Of a stretch of 64,000 nt of DNA, positions 53,347 to 62,477 are shown one piece after another; positions within the stretch are counted from its first letter, which is position 1, and every line of letters begins with the position of its first letter. A program made the position numbers and the translations under genes. Below the pieces are notes generated by a model. It was not told the DNA's origin. It made no database searches and was given only the letters and a program-made list of their open reading frames with translations. This DNA is from Autumnicola patrickiae (GTDB taxonomy: Bacteria; Bacteroidota; Bacteroidia; Flavobacteriales; Flavobacteriaceae), in assembly GCF_031846525.1 (NCBI RefSeq), contig NZ_JAVRHM010000003.1, forward strand, positions 62,001-126,000. Direction: 5' to 3'.

Positions 53347-54219
53347 ATGTTTTATCACGACGGAAAATTACAGTACGACGTAAAAGTCGACAAACCTAAT
53401 CCACAATTTGCAAAAATGCTACAACAGGCAATCGGCGGAATAGAAGGTGAAATGAAAGTTTGCCTCCAATACCTTTTCCAGGCTTGGGGAGCCAGGGGAC
53501 CTGAGAAATACCGGGATATGCTCCTTGAAACGGGAACAGAGGAAATGGCACATATAGAACTGCTTGCTACAGCAGTAGCACTAAACCTGGAAGGTGCAAC
53601 CAACGATGTGAAAGACGAAGCCGCAAAAGATCCTTTTATGGAACAAATTATGGGCGGAGCTAATCCAAGACATATTCTTTCCAGCGGAATGGCTGCCATG
53701 GCAGTAGATAGCAGCGGAGTACCATTTAATGGTTCATGGGTTGTGGGAACAGGAAATCTTGCTACAGATATGTATGCCAATGTCATGGCAGAATCTGCAG
53801 GAAGGGTGCTCGCCACAAGGTTATGGAAATCTACAGACGATAAGGGAATGAAGGATATGCTTTCTTTCTTAATTGCGCGGGATACCATGCACCAGAACCA
53901 GTGGCTGGCTGTGCTGGAAGAATTAGGAGGCGTACAAGGTAACCACCCGATCCCTAACAGCTTTCCACAGGAAAAAGAGAACCAGAATTTTAATTATAAC
54001 TTTATTTCTACCCATATAGATGGAGATTCTAAAGCCCACGGAAGATGGAGCGAAGGAAAGTCTATAGATGGAAAAGGAGAGTTTACTTTTGAAAAAGGAG
54101 TGCCACAGGGAGGTAAACCAAATTTGGGAAAACCACATCCTGCCGGATTTGCTCAGAAGGAACAAATGACCGAGAATGAATCTGTAATTAAATCTGCATT
54201 CAACAAGATCAAAAAATAA
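53347..54219 (+). CDS. Manganese catalase
   Basis: This 290-residue protein is a di-manganese catalase of the ferritin-like fold. The metal ligands are in IEGEMKVCLQYLFQAW (first Glu helix), ETGTEEMAHIELLATA (Glu and His), NVMAESAGRVLATRLW and RDTMHQNQWLAVLEEL (Glu/His pair). It breaks hydrogen peroxide down in the cytoplasm without heme. The C-terminal extension (about 210-290) is rich in charged and Gly residues. It stands alone between the lipid hydroxylase and a strong shared terminator. Peroxide stress control is plausible but no OxyR site was seen. Confidence 0.92.
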   Translation: MFYHDGKLQYDVKVDKPNPQFAKMLQQAIGGIEGEMKVCLQYLFQAWGARGPEKYRDMLLETGTEEMAHIELLATAVALNLEGATNDVKDEAAKDPFMEQIMGGANPRHILSSGMAAMAVDSSGVPFNGSWVVGTGNLATDMYANVMAESAGRVLATRLWKSTDDKGMKDMLSFLIARDTMHQNQWLAVLEELGGVQGNHPIPNSFPQEKENQNFNYNFISTHIDGDSKAHGRWSEGKSIDGKGEFTFEKGVPQGGKPNLGKPHPAGFAQKEQMTENESVIKSAFNKIKK

Positions 54220-54241
54220 TTTTTCTGAATCTTTAAGTAAG

Positions 54242-54275
54242 AAAAGCGCCCGGAATATTTCTCCGGGCGCTTTTG
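54242..54275 (+). terminator. Strong (possibly bidirectional) terminator after manganese catalase
   Basis: AAAAGCGCCCGGA (54242-54254) and TCCGGGCGCTTTT (54262-54274) form a perfect 13-bp stem with the loop ATATTTC. The A-run on one side and T-run on the other could end transcription from both strands, including the convergent channel-like gene at 54295. Confidence 0.92.
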
Positions 54276-54294
54276 TTATAAAATGAAAGTATAA

Positions 54295-55311
54295 TTAGAA
54301 CTTCCTTTCTATATCTCTCTTTACGATCACATCTTCCCACTTCCAGCCATCTTCTATAACAGATCCCATTAGATATTTTCTTCTGGTTTTTAATTCTTCC
54401 AAAATTTCTGAGTGCTTTTTATCTGTGGTTAAAACAGAGAAATCCAAATCATCTGAGTAATCAAATGGAGGGGCTTCCTTTGTAGGTTTTGTATAGGATT
54501 TGCTAAGAATGTCCAGGTAGGAATTTAAAGACTTTTTCAGAATTTGCCAGTTATAAGCTTTGTCAGATTTATCGATCTTGTAAACTTCCTGAATTGTAAC
54601 AACTTCATCTAAAATTGCCATACAAAGTGGTGCTGAGTATTTTAATTCGTTACTGTGAAAATAGCGGATAACAGGATAAGCAAGATGCCTTTCACTATGT
54701 TCCAAAATCATTGTGTGCAAACTTTGAAACTGATCGTGTAAAATAGAAAAGTCTTTACCATTCCAGCAATTCCTGATTAATTCTGCGGGAGACCGGCCTA
54801 ACTGATAGATGTAGGCAGATAATGTACGTTTTTTAATGACTGCATCTAAAACAGGTATTATATAAGAAATAGAGAGCGTTACCAAAAAAGTCCCGTGTAG
54901 TGACATAGTATTGGAGAGGATACGCCAGTGATCACCTCCAGATTTTAAATCTCCGTTTCCTAAGGAGCTAAGGGTGTAGCCTACAAAATAAATTTTACCA
55001 ACCCAGTTAGAAGGTAATAATGTAGCGGTATCGACTACAGAGGAGACGGAGGAAAGAAAGATTAAGCTATAACCCAGCCAGATTAGCCCAATCCATAAAC
55101 AGAATAATATCAGGATTATTAAAAATCCGGCATTAGATAATGTTTTTGAGCGACCATTGTGATTACTGAGTAACAAAAGGGCTTTCCATATGTTTTTTGC
55201 AATAAAATTTGAGAGATAGCTTCCTCCATTCATCCTGAGAATAGTACTTAACATGTCTATTGTGACCAGTACAATTATTACTACTCCTAGGATTAAAATA
55301 AATGCATTCAT
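54295..55311 (-). CDS. Two-pore-helix ion-channel-like membrane protein
   Basis: This 338-residue protein has an N-terminal membrane segment, further segments at about 60-85 and 130-160, and a pore-loop-like stretch IYFVGYTLSSLGNGDLKSGG before the last. The pattern resembles Ion_trans_2 potassium channels, but the filter TVGYGD is replaced by SSLGNGD, so selectivity may differ. The C-terminal ~180 residues are soluble with no recognised domain. It converges with the catalase gene through a shared terminator. Function is only suggested. Confidence 0.65.
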   Translation of the reverse strand: MNAFILILGVVIIVLVTIDMLSTILRMNGGSYLSNFIAKNIWKALLLLSNHNGRSKTLSNAGFLIILILFCLWIGLIWLGYSLIFLSSVSSVVDTATLLPSNWVGKIYFVGYTLSSLGNGDLKSGGDHWRILSNTMSLHGTFLVTLSISYIIPVLDAVIKKRTLSAYIYQLGRSPAELIRNCWNGKDFSILHDQFQSLHTMILEHSERHLAYPVIRYFHSNELKYSAPLCMAILDEVVTIQEVYKIDKSDKAYNWQILKKSLNSYLDILSKSYTKPTKEAPPFDYSDDLDFSVLTTDKKHSEILEELKTRRKYLMGSVIEDGWKWEDVIVKRDIERKF

Positions 55312-55397
55312 TTTTTATTTCGTTTATAAAATGATAAGCAGGACAAATAAATACTTACCCTGCTTATCCTATTTTTAAAAAACACGTTTTGGAATTT

Positions 55398-56207
55398 CTA
55401 TTCCTCGTGGGTTTCATAAAATTTCTTCTGGATTTTAGATTGCAGACTTTTAGGAATAACCCTTCGAGTAAAAGTCATCACCTTATTAGTTGCTCCAGGA
55501 ATATGTGTTCGTTCTCCTTTCATTAATGCATCATAACCTTCTTCAGCAACTTTTTCTGGAGATTCCATCATTTTATCTTTATGGGCAACAACATTTGTAT
55601 TTTCCATATCACCTCTTGAAAAGAAATTTGTATCGGTCGGGCCGGGGCATAAGCAGGTAACTGTCACTGCGCTTTTCATATCCTCCAGTTCTGTAGCCAA
55701 AGCTTCAGACAATGAAACTACAAATGCTTTTGTCGCGTGATAAACCGCTAGTAATGGTCCTGGCTGGAAACCTGCAACAGAACCTAAATTAAGAATTCGG
55801 CCTTCGTCCCTTTCTACCATTTCCTTAGCATAAAGTTTAGTGAGTTGGGCAAGTGCCAGAACATTAAGATGAATTAATTCTGAATCTTTCTCTTTAGGAA
55901 TATCTACAAATTTTCCCCGTTGTCCTACTCCGGCGTCGTTTACTAAAATGTTCACCGTACGTTTTGTCTGCTTTACTTCGTTATAAACTTCCATTGCAGC
56001 GCCATCTCTGGCGAGGTCTTTTTTAATTACGAATACTTCAACGCCGTGTTTGTCCTGAAGTTCAGAGGTAACTTCCTGTAACTTATCCTCATTACGCGCT
56101 ACTGCGATAATATCATAGCCATTGCTTGCAAATTTATTGGCAAGCGCTCTACCTATACCACTCGTTGCTCCTGTAATTAATACTGTTTGCTTCTTGTCCT
56201 TTTCCAT
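55398..56207 (-). CDS. Short-chain dehydrogenase/reductase
   Basis: This 269-residue classical SDR has the NAD(P) loop ITGATSGIGRALANKFA, NDAGVGQRGKFVDI, LNLGSVAGFQPGP, the catalytic Tyr-x3-Lys in AVYHATKAFVVSLSE and TVTCLCPGPTDTNFF. It belongs to the group annotated as SDR of unknown substrate. It stands on the minus strand with the channel-like gene 86 bp downstream. There is no pathway clue nearby. Confidence 0.85.
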   Translation of the reverse strand: MEKDKKQTVLITGATSGIGRALANKFASNGYDIIAVARNEDKLQEVTSELQDKHGVEVFVIKKDLARDGAAMEVYNEVKQTKRTVNILVNDAGVGQRGKFVDIPKEKDSELIHLNVLALAQLTKLYAKEMVERDEGRILNLGSVAGFQPGPLLAVYHATKAFVVSLSEALATELEDMKSAVTVTCLCPGPTDTNFFSRGDMENTNVVAHKDKMMESPEKVAEEGYDALMKGERTHIPGATNKVMTFTRRVIPKSLQSKIQKKFYETHEE

Positions 56208-56821
56208 TTTGAGTTTTTTAGATTTCCATATAAGTTAATCAGGTTTGGATTATCTCTGTTTTAATGATATCATAAAAGATGTTTCAGCATTCTTAAACTT
56301 CCTATTTTAGCAGGATAATTTTGAAAAATGAATAGGTTTTAAAAGCAAATCGTCATTTTTAGATAATAATCCTGAAGAAAAGCTGTAAATCTTCCATGTA
56401 AACAATAGGAACTTCTGAAATTCCAAGGCACCTCAAGAAATTGTCAATTATCGTACTTATATAGCGCTAACTTCTGATGAATTTTATTTCAAAATGAGGT
56501 ATTTGAAGATATGAAGACTGGGAAAATGAAAATTTTGAACGTTTGTCTTCAGGATTCTCTGTTCATTATTTTAAAATCGATGAAAATCCTTCAGGAGCAA
56601 GTATTTTAACCGTTTTCTTCAGTAGAAGGGTGAAAGTATCACTTTATTGTCTTCAAATGGATTATAGTCAGAGAAAACCGTCAAAAAGTACGTCAAAAAA
56701 GAGCTGAAGAATATTAAAAATTTAAAACTGAAGTAGCCAAAAAAGGAGCATGTCCAAAATGCCAATTTTCATACTATAGTAAAGCTGCAGCCGCTATTTG
56801 TGCAATTAAAAACAGAGACAA
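56208..56821. other. Intergenic region, 614 bp, with degenerate repeat and coding remnant
   Basis: No intact gene is visible. A degenerate copy (D) of the dispersed element may lie at 56432-56456 (AGAAATTGTCAATTATCG). At 56718-56825 the plus strand is open and protein-like with a CPKC motif. The region lies between divergent genes in that the SDR starts at 56207 and the PAS gene stops at 56822. Confidence 0.4.
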
Positions 56822-56825
56822 TTAA
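56718..56825 (+). pseudogene. Possible zinc-ribbon-like gene remnant
   Basis: After a stop at 56715-56717 one plus-strand frame is open for 35 codons. It includes GACPKCQFSYYSKAAAAICA and ends in TAA at 56823-56825, overlapping the stop of the PAS gene on the other strand. Two Cys-x2-Cys plus a third Cys suggest a truncated zinc-binding or regulator fragment. No start codon or ribosome site fits. It may be chance. Confidence 0.25.
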
Positions 56826-59800
56826 GATCTAAGCTTTATCTCTTTTTTTTCATCAGGTTTTTTTAGCTGGCTTGGTTGTATTTCTTCCTGAATTTTGTCT
56901 ATTTCTAAATATTCAGATTTTTTTACTACGTTTTTCACAACTTCATCCAGCTCTTTTGCAGACCGTTCCAGATAATCAAGGATTTCTTTGTGGTCTTTAC
57001 TGTTTTTTGCTTCAGGAAGTAGTTCTACAAGACTTAAAATTCGGCTTAATGGCGCTCTTACTTTGTGGGATTGGATCCACGTGATATCTTTTAAAAGGCT
57101 GTTTTGAAGTTGAATCTCCTGAATCATTTCTTTAGAACGGGTAATATCCCTTGCAGCTCCAACAATTCTTACGGCTTCTTTTTCTTTGTTTCGTACGATA
57201 AATGCCTTGTCAGAGACATGAGCCAGTTCTCCATTGGCTTTAACGAACCGGTAATGCATCGCCCATTTCTTTTTGCTCTTACTTTTTAAGGCCTTAAAGA
57301 GGGATTTTTTTACTTTTTTGCGGTCTTCAGAATGAATGTTGTTAAACCAGAAATTTTGCGAAGTAGTTGCGGCCGAAGTCCTGTAACCAAAAACTTTGTG
57401 AAAACTCTTTCCCCTAACTACCTTATCTGCAATTAGATCCCAGTCCCAAATCATTTCTTCTGTAGCCTTCATGGCTTTTTTAAAACGACCGTTACTAACT
57501 TGTATCTGGTGTTCTTTCTCTTTCTTATCATTAATATCCTGGACGATCCCTTCTAATCTTAATGGTTTATTCTTATCGTCTGTAATTAGTTTTACACGCT
57601 GCAAAACCCACTTTACTTCTCCCTGGGATGTAATAATACGGTGCTCGAAATCCTGAAAGTGATTTTTATGGATAGTTTTCTCCAGGAAATGCCTGTCATC
57701 GGGATGGAAAATTGTTTTTACATTTTCAAGGTTTGGAACAAATTCTCCCGGTTTACGATCCAGAATTTTATATACTTCAGAAGACCATTGAAATTCAGTA
57801 CACTTTATTTCACGGCTCCAATAGCCCAGCTTCGCAATTTCCTGTGCATATTTCAACCTTTGGGTACTTTCCAGAAGCTGTAATGCAGAGCGTTTGGAAG
57901 GAGTAATGTTTTTACCTATTGCATAGATAAGCCCTTCCCCTGGAACGGGGGATGAGGTCCAGGAAATCCATACTATGCTGCCATTCTTATGGTAATACCT
58001 GGCTTCAAAGGAAGAAGTGGTGTTACCATCTTCCAGTTTTACTACTTCATTTTTTGCAGCCTCTATATGTTCAGGATGAATAATATCCCTGTAGGGAATA
58101 CTGTAAATCTCTTCTTCAGAATATCCCAGGCTTCTGGTAAACGCGGGATTAACTCTTTTAAAATAACCATCCAGACCTACAATACATAGCAGATCATTAG
58201 AGAGGTTGAAAAAGCTGTTTAGTTCCTCTTCTTTTTTTCTATGAAGAATGGCCAGCCCTATTTCTTCATTTATAGCTTCAAGTATCTCCCGGAATTTCTG
58301 GGTATGTTCCTGGCTCCGCTGACTAAAGAAAGAGAAAACTCCAATAATTTCTTCTTCACTTTTAAGTGGAATTCCGTAGGCGCGGGTAAATTCTTTGTTG
58401 TTTCGGAGCAAGAAATCAAGATCATTCTTATTCCAGGAATGAAGCGTTTTTTCACTCCAGATCGTTCCCGGGAGGCCTTGACCTTTAAGTAATACCTTGA
58501 CTTCCTTATTATTTTTAACAAATTTTTCTCCAACAGAAGTTGTGGTTTTCTGGCAGACCAGGTTAAGGTGTTTATCATCTATAGAAGTAAGCCACAGCTC
58601 GGCTAGATCTACTTCGAAATAGTGGGTGAGGCGTTCCAGCATTCTGCCAAGTCCTTTTTTGAAACTGGCGGAATTATGAATATCTTTCTGGATTCCGGAA
58701 ATAAGGCTTTTTCGTTCTTCCCGGTTTTTTTCCTCGCTAATATCCTGTAGCGCACCAACAATTCTTTTTGCTTTACCTTTTTTATTTCGCAAGATGGTTG
58801 CGCGGTTGACTACAGCGGCCAGAGAGCCATCTGCTCTATAATACCTGTAATTTGCTTTCCAATCGCCTTTTTCCGGATTTTCCAAAGCTTTTTGCAGGCT
58901 TGTAATCACAGCTTCTACATCTTCAGGGTAGATAGGTTTATATGCTTTAGGATTTTGTAGATCTAAGGAAGTACGGGTTGAATAATATCCAAAAATCTTC
59001 CTGTAACCTTCACCCCACTGAATTTCTTTTTTTGAAATGTTATAGTCCCATAAGGCATCATTAGTAGCTTTGTTCGCGAGGCGATATCTTTCATTTGCTT
59101 TTTGCAGCTCCTTTTTATGTAGAAATTCTTTAGTAATATCCTTAGAATTAACTACAATCCCCTTTACCGCAGGATCATCCTGTAGGTCTGTAGCCATGGA
59201 TTGCAACCAACGGAATTCCCCATCTTTGTTTCGAAAGCGGAAGGGTGGGGTTTTTACCTGTTTATGATGATGGAGTTCTGCAAACTTTTCCTGTACAGTT
59301 TGAACATCATCGGGATGGATAAAGTCAAAAACACTTTTTTCAAGATACTCTTCCTGAGTAAAACCCAATAATTTTTCTGCACTTGCACTGGCGAAAATGA
59401 TTTCTGCATTTTCGTTTAGAATAGCAATTATATCTGAAGCTTCCTGAACGAGGGCTTCAAATCTTCTGTTATAATTACATATTTCTCTCTGCTGGTTTAG
59501 CCTTTCAGTAATATCTATAAGGACGCCATCAATGAATTTAAGTTCTCCTGAAGAGGAGAAAACACCTGAGCCCCGTTCCTGTACCCATATAGTTTCCTCA
59601 TTGGCTCCTGTTATTCGATATTCAGCAAAAAAAGGTTTTTTCTTCTTTACCTTTTCAATGGCGCTGTAGGTTAGCCTTAGATCATCGGGATGTATAATGC
59701 TGGCAAAACTTCTTTTTTCATTATCAATAAAGTCTGAAACGGGATATCCGGTAATGGTTTCTACCTCAGAACTTAAGTACTTCATCGTCCATTGTTCATC

Positions 59801-60268
59801 TGGTAAACAGCGGTAAGCAATTCCCGGGAAGTTCTCCATGAGAACCTTAAAATCTTCTTCTTTGTTTAATTTTTTATCAGATTTTTCTACTGTCTGAAGA
59901 ATGTAAATAATTTCCCCCTGGTCGTCCAATATAGGTTGATGGGTAATTTTAAGAAAAGAAGATGTTGAAGGGTTTTCCGCTTCTGATGGTGAAAAAGCCC
60001 GACATTCTAATATGTTTTTTAATTTTGATACCTGAACTTCTTTTAATGAAGTAAGAATATCCTGTTGATGTGTTGCTTCAATAAAGCTGAAATCTTCAGC
60101 TTGGGAATAATCATCTGTAACATGTTCACCTGCCGCAACGTAGTTTTTTCTAGCAGGGAGCCGGGAGTATTTGTCATTCGCCAGATGAATCATCAGATTT
60201 TCAGGATCAATAATAGCAGCTGCAACAGGAAAGAGTCCGAAGACTGCTTTCAATTCTTCTAATGTCAT
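56822..60268 (-). CDS. Multi-PAS/GAF sensory protein ending in HisKA, no ATPase domain
   Basis: This 1148-residue cytoplasmic protein has about seven PAS domains and one GAF domain: PAS at about 1-130, 140-260, 265-385 and 390-515; GAF at about 525-680; PAS at about 690-805, 810-925 and 930-1050. Many PAS segments end in an IxxPxD-type stretch such as SIIHPDDLRLTYSAIEK. The last ~90 residues hold a HisKA helix with WIQSHKVRAPLSRILSLVEL, where His precedes KVRAPL, but no HATPase_c domain follows. The protein therefore cannot autophosphorylate alone. It may be a dimerisation or phosphoacceptor scaffold for another kinase, as in many flavobacterial PAS proteins. No response regulator gene is adjacent. 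Confidence 0.88.
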   Translation of the reverse strand: MTLEELKAVFGLFPVAAAIIDPENLMIHLANDKYSRLPARKNYVAAGEHVTDDYSQAEDFSFIEATHQQDILTSLKEVQVSKLKNILECRAFSPSEAENPSTSSFLKITHQPILDDQGEIIYILQTVEKSDKKLNKEEDFKVLMENFPGIAYRCLPDEQWTMKYLSSEVETITGYPVSDFIDNEKRSFASIIHPDDLRLTYSAIEKVKKKKPFFAEYRITGANEETIWVQERGSGVFSSSGELKFIDGVLIDITERLNQQREICNYNRRFEALVQEASDIIAILNENAEIIFASASAEKLLGFTQEEYLEKSVFDFIHPDDVQTVQEKFAELHHHKQVKTPPFRFRNKDGEFRWLQSMATDLQDDPAVKGIVVNSKDITKEFLHKKELQKANERYRLANKATNDALWDYNISKKEIQWGEGYRKIFGYYSTRTSLDLQNPKAYKPIYPEDVEAVITSLQKALENPEKGDWKANYRYYRADGSLAAVVNRATILRNKKGKAKRIVGALQDISEEKNREERKSLISGIQKDIHNSASFKKGLGRMLERLTHYFEVDLAELWLTSIDDKHLNLVCQKTTTSVGEKFVKNNKEVKVLLKGQGLPGTIWSEKTLHSWNKNDLDFLLRNNKEFTRAYGIPLKSEEEIIGVFSFFSQRSQEHTQKFREILEAINEEIGLAILHRKKEEELNSFFNLSNDLLCIVGLDGYFKRVNPAFTRSLGYSEEEIYSIPYRDIIHPEHIEAAKNEVVKLEDGNTTSSFEARYYHKNGSIVWISWTSSPVPGEGLIYAIGKNITPSKRSALQLLESTQRLKYAQEIAKLGYWSREIKCTEFQWSSEVYKILDRKPGEFVPNLENVKTIFHPDDRHFLEKTIHKNHFQDFEHRIITSQGEVKWVLQRVKLITDDKNKPLRLEGIVQDINDKKEKEHQIQVSNGRFKKAMKATEEMIWDWDLIADKVVRGKSFHKVFGYRTSAATTSQNFWFNNIHSEDRKKVKKSLFKALKSKSKKKWAMHYRFVKANGELAHVSDKAFIVRNKEKEAVRIVGAARDITRSKEMIQEIQLQNSLLKDITWIQSHKVRAPLSRILSLVELLPEAKNSKDHKEILDYLERSAKELDEVVKNVVKKSEYLEIDKIQEEIQPSQLKKPDEKKEIKLRS

Positions 60269-60304
60269 ATAAGTCGGGGCCGTTTTAGGGTTACGATCCT
60301 AAAT

Positions 60305-60326
60305 CCTGACAAAATATTTAGTCAGG
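60305..60326. promoter_or_regulatory. Inverted repeat upstream of the PAS gene
   Basis: CCTGAC (60305-60310) and GTCAGG (60321-60326) flank a 10-bp A+T-rich spacer, 37 bp upstream of the start at 60268. It may be an operator or a leader hairpin for the PAS gene. No -7 element was identified. Confidence 0.3.
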
Positions 60327-60448
60327 TTCTTTAGCAAATATTTAACAAAATAGGAAATTTCCTGTATTCGTCAATCGATTACCCCCCTAAATTAAAAAGA
60401 AGAGCTAGTGCCATGCAAATCAGATCTAATTGATGCTTTATCTATAAC

Positions 60449-60477
60449 AAAAAAAAGCAGCACCGGAAAGGGGCTGC
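60449..60477 (-). terminator. Terminator of the mannan-locus operon
   Basis: On the minus strand, GCAGC (60477-60473) and GCTGC (60461-60457) form a stem with inner CC/GG pairing, followed by a T-run (60456-60449). It lies 24 bp after the stop at 60501 and probably ends the GH26-clan A transcript. Confidence 0.8.
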
Positions 60478-60500
60478 CTTCTAATAATCAGTGGATTAGA

Positions 60501-62477
60501 TTAGTTTTGAGAAAACAGGGAAACATAACTTGCTCCCTGAAGTTGAAAATTTACTTCTCCATTTTTAACCTGAATGGTCTTAGTGTTTTTGTAGGAATTT
60601 TCCTTATTCGTCAAACGGATTTGCAGGTTTTTTACATTTTCTGGTAAACCAGTTAATTTTACATTTCTTGTCGCTCCTTTATTCACTAAATGAATAGCAT
60701 ATATTCCTTTGTTTTTGTCACCAAATGCGGCTGCCGTAACTGTTTCCTTGTCCTTATTTATTGGAATAGCAAAAAGTCCCTTTGGAGTGGAACCTAACTG
60801 TTCAAGATTATAGAAACGTTGGGTTGGATAAAGTTCATCCTCATCATTTCCAAAGATCCCGCCGCCCGAAAGTGGAGAGTAATCTGCAGTGAGCTGCCAT
60901 TGTAAAATAGTTAAAGGTGTGGCAGTTCGCAGGATTTTAAGGTAAACATCAATTTCATCCAGGGCATAGGTGGGTTCCTCAAAAATTTGTGGATAGCGCC
61001 ATGCTCCCGCGTCTATACTTCCCTCACCCACAAAAAGTGGTGCATTTACACGATTCGAAATATCTGCCCATTTTATAAGATTTTCCCTCGTCCAACCTCT
61101 CCAGGAGTGGAAAGACACTCCTCCAATAAAGGGTATGGCTTCAGGATCTGTAGAGGCAAGGGTAGTAAAATCCCAGCCATTGGCATCTGCCGTGTCTCCC
61201 AACAGGAATTTAGTCTCAAGACCTTCAGAACGGAATTTTTTTCCCAGCTCCTTGATCAACTGGTTATGCTCTTCTGCGGTTTGTCTTACGTCTATTCCCA
61301 AATCAGATTCGTTAAAAGAGAACATTACCGTCTTTACTCCGTACTCTTCCTTCAGGAATTTTATGTAGGAGGTAAGGGAGTTGTAGATAGTTTCTTCTTT
61401 GGAAAGATCAAGAGAGTTCCCCATAGTGCCATCGGGATGCTTCCCTTTAAAGGGTTCTCCAATAATAGCCCAGTTGGGTGCAAACCACGCGGCAAGAATT
61501 ACAGGAATACCTTTTTTGTCCAGGCGTTGCGCCATTTCCATAGCTGCCTTTACTTTTGGATGGAGATTTCCTTTTCTGGCCTCTTCCAAAGGATCTTCAT
61601 TTTCGTTTTGATGCCATTCCCTCCAGGGCATTTCCACACGGGACCAGGAAACCCTTAGATTTTCAAGGCTATAGTCAATTACCTGAGGATCTGTTTCGGG
61701 GTTCTGAAGCCTGAAATTCCCTCCAATTCCGTCAAATTTATCTCCTTCCTGGTCGGGATATACTTTTAGGTTTAGTGGTGAGGTATCGATCTCCCCGGTT
61801 GCTTTAATGGTAAAGGTATTTGCATAGGTCTTACCGGCTTCTACCTCGCCGGAAGCCAGAACAAAATTTAACCTGATCTCCGGGTTTAAAGAATCTTCAG
61901 TTTTAATGATAACTTCAGTAGGTTCCGTAAAATTGATTTCGATTTTCCTTGTTGGCGACTCCACAACAATACCTTTTGCAGGTGCTTTGTATCCTGCATC
62001 AGAAAAGTTGGAACGGATATCACGGAGACCAATTTTATCAGGAGAAATAAGTCTGAATTCTGTTTCTGTTCCAAATTCTTCGGGAAGATCTACGGTGAAA
62101 TATGCACCTTTTATTAGAGTATCTGTTGGAGAGCTGAAGCTAACTTCCACTTCGGCTTCGCCTTTTCCGGTAGATTCTATGTAGTTGGTCCATTTTATGT
62201 CCCGCATTTCATAGGAGAATTGCTTTTCCTGACCATCCCTTTTAAAATCTATGGTTTGTCCTTCTTTTCGGGTGCGCCAGGTGCGGTCGTTTTTATTAAC
62301 TATGGCCAGGCTGGTACTAAATTCCATTAACTGGTTGTCCACCCGTATTCCTGTCATGTTCCCCCAGGTGGTAAATTCGGCCTGTGCACTGGTTTGTTTT
62401 GATACCAGCAGCATGATAAACAGGATCATTGCCGGTAAAATGTTTCTGATAAGGCTAGTCTGTGATTTCAACTTCAT
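60501..62477 (-). CDS. Exported GH clan A glycoside hydrolase (GH30-like)
   Basis: This 658-residue protein has a Sec signal (about 1-31). Residues ~35-250 are beta-rich and probably form a sandwich domain; from about 250 there is a TIM barrel with GIGGNFRLQNPETDP, then the acid/base Glu390 in SFNESDLGIDV and the nucleophile Glu485 in FVGEGSIDAG. A C-terminal beta domain follows. This Glu-Glu layout fits clan GH-A families such as GH30 or GH5, but I cannot fix the family. The gene overlaps the upstream GH26 mannanase by 23 bp, so both act on the same mannan, perhaps as mannosidase or glucosidase. Confidence 0.75.
   Translation of the reverse strand: MKLKSQTSLIRNILPAMILFIMLLVSKQTSAQAEFTTWGNMTGIRVDNQLMEFSTSLAIVNKNDRTWRTRKEGQTIDFKRDGQEKQFSYEMRDIKWTNYIESTGKGEAEVEVSFSSPTDTLIKGAYFTVDLPEEFGTETEFRLISPDKIGLRDIRSNFSDAGYKAPAKGIVVESPTRKIEINFTEPTEVIIKTEDSLNPEIRLNFVLASGEVEAGKTYANTFTIKATGEIDTSPLNLKVYPDQEGDKFDGIGGNFRLQNPETDPQVIDYSLENLRVSWSRVEMPWREWHQNENEDPLEEARKGNLHPKVKAAMEMAQRLDKKGIPVILAAWFAPNWAIIGEPFKGKHPDGTMGNSLDLSKEETIYNSLTSYIKFLKEEYGVKTVMFSFNESDLGIDVRQTAEEHNQLIKELGKKFRSEGLETKFLLGDTADANGWDFTTLASTDPEAIPFIGGVSFHSWRGWTRENLIKWADISNRVNAPLFVGEGSIDAGAWRYPQIFEEPTYALDEIDVYLKILRTATPLTILQWQLTADYSPLSGGGIFGNDEDELYPTQRFYNLEQLGSTPKGLFAIPINKDKETVTAAAFGDKNKGIYAIHLVNKGATRNVKLTGLPENVKNLQIRLTNKENSYKNTKTIQVKNGEVNFQLQGASYVSLFSQN

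Noticed and set aside
60370..60383. GTCAATCGATTACC resembles the uronate-operon LacI palindrome
   Set aside because: Only the inner AATCGATT is symmetric and it lies between a terminator and the PAS gene, with no related gene beside it. It is probably chance.
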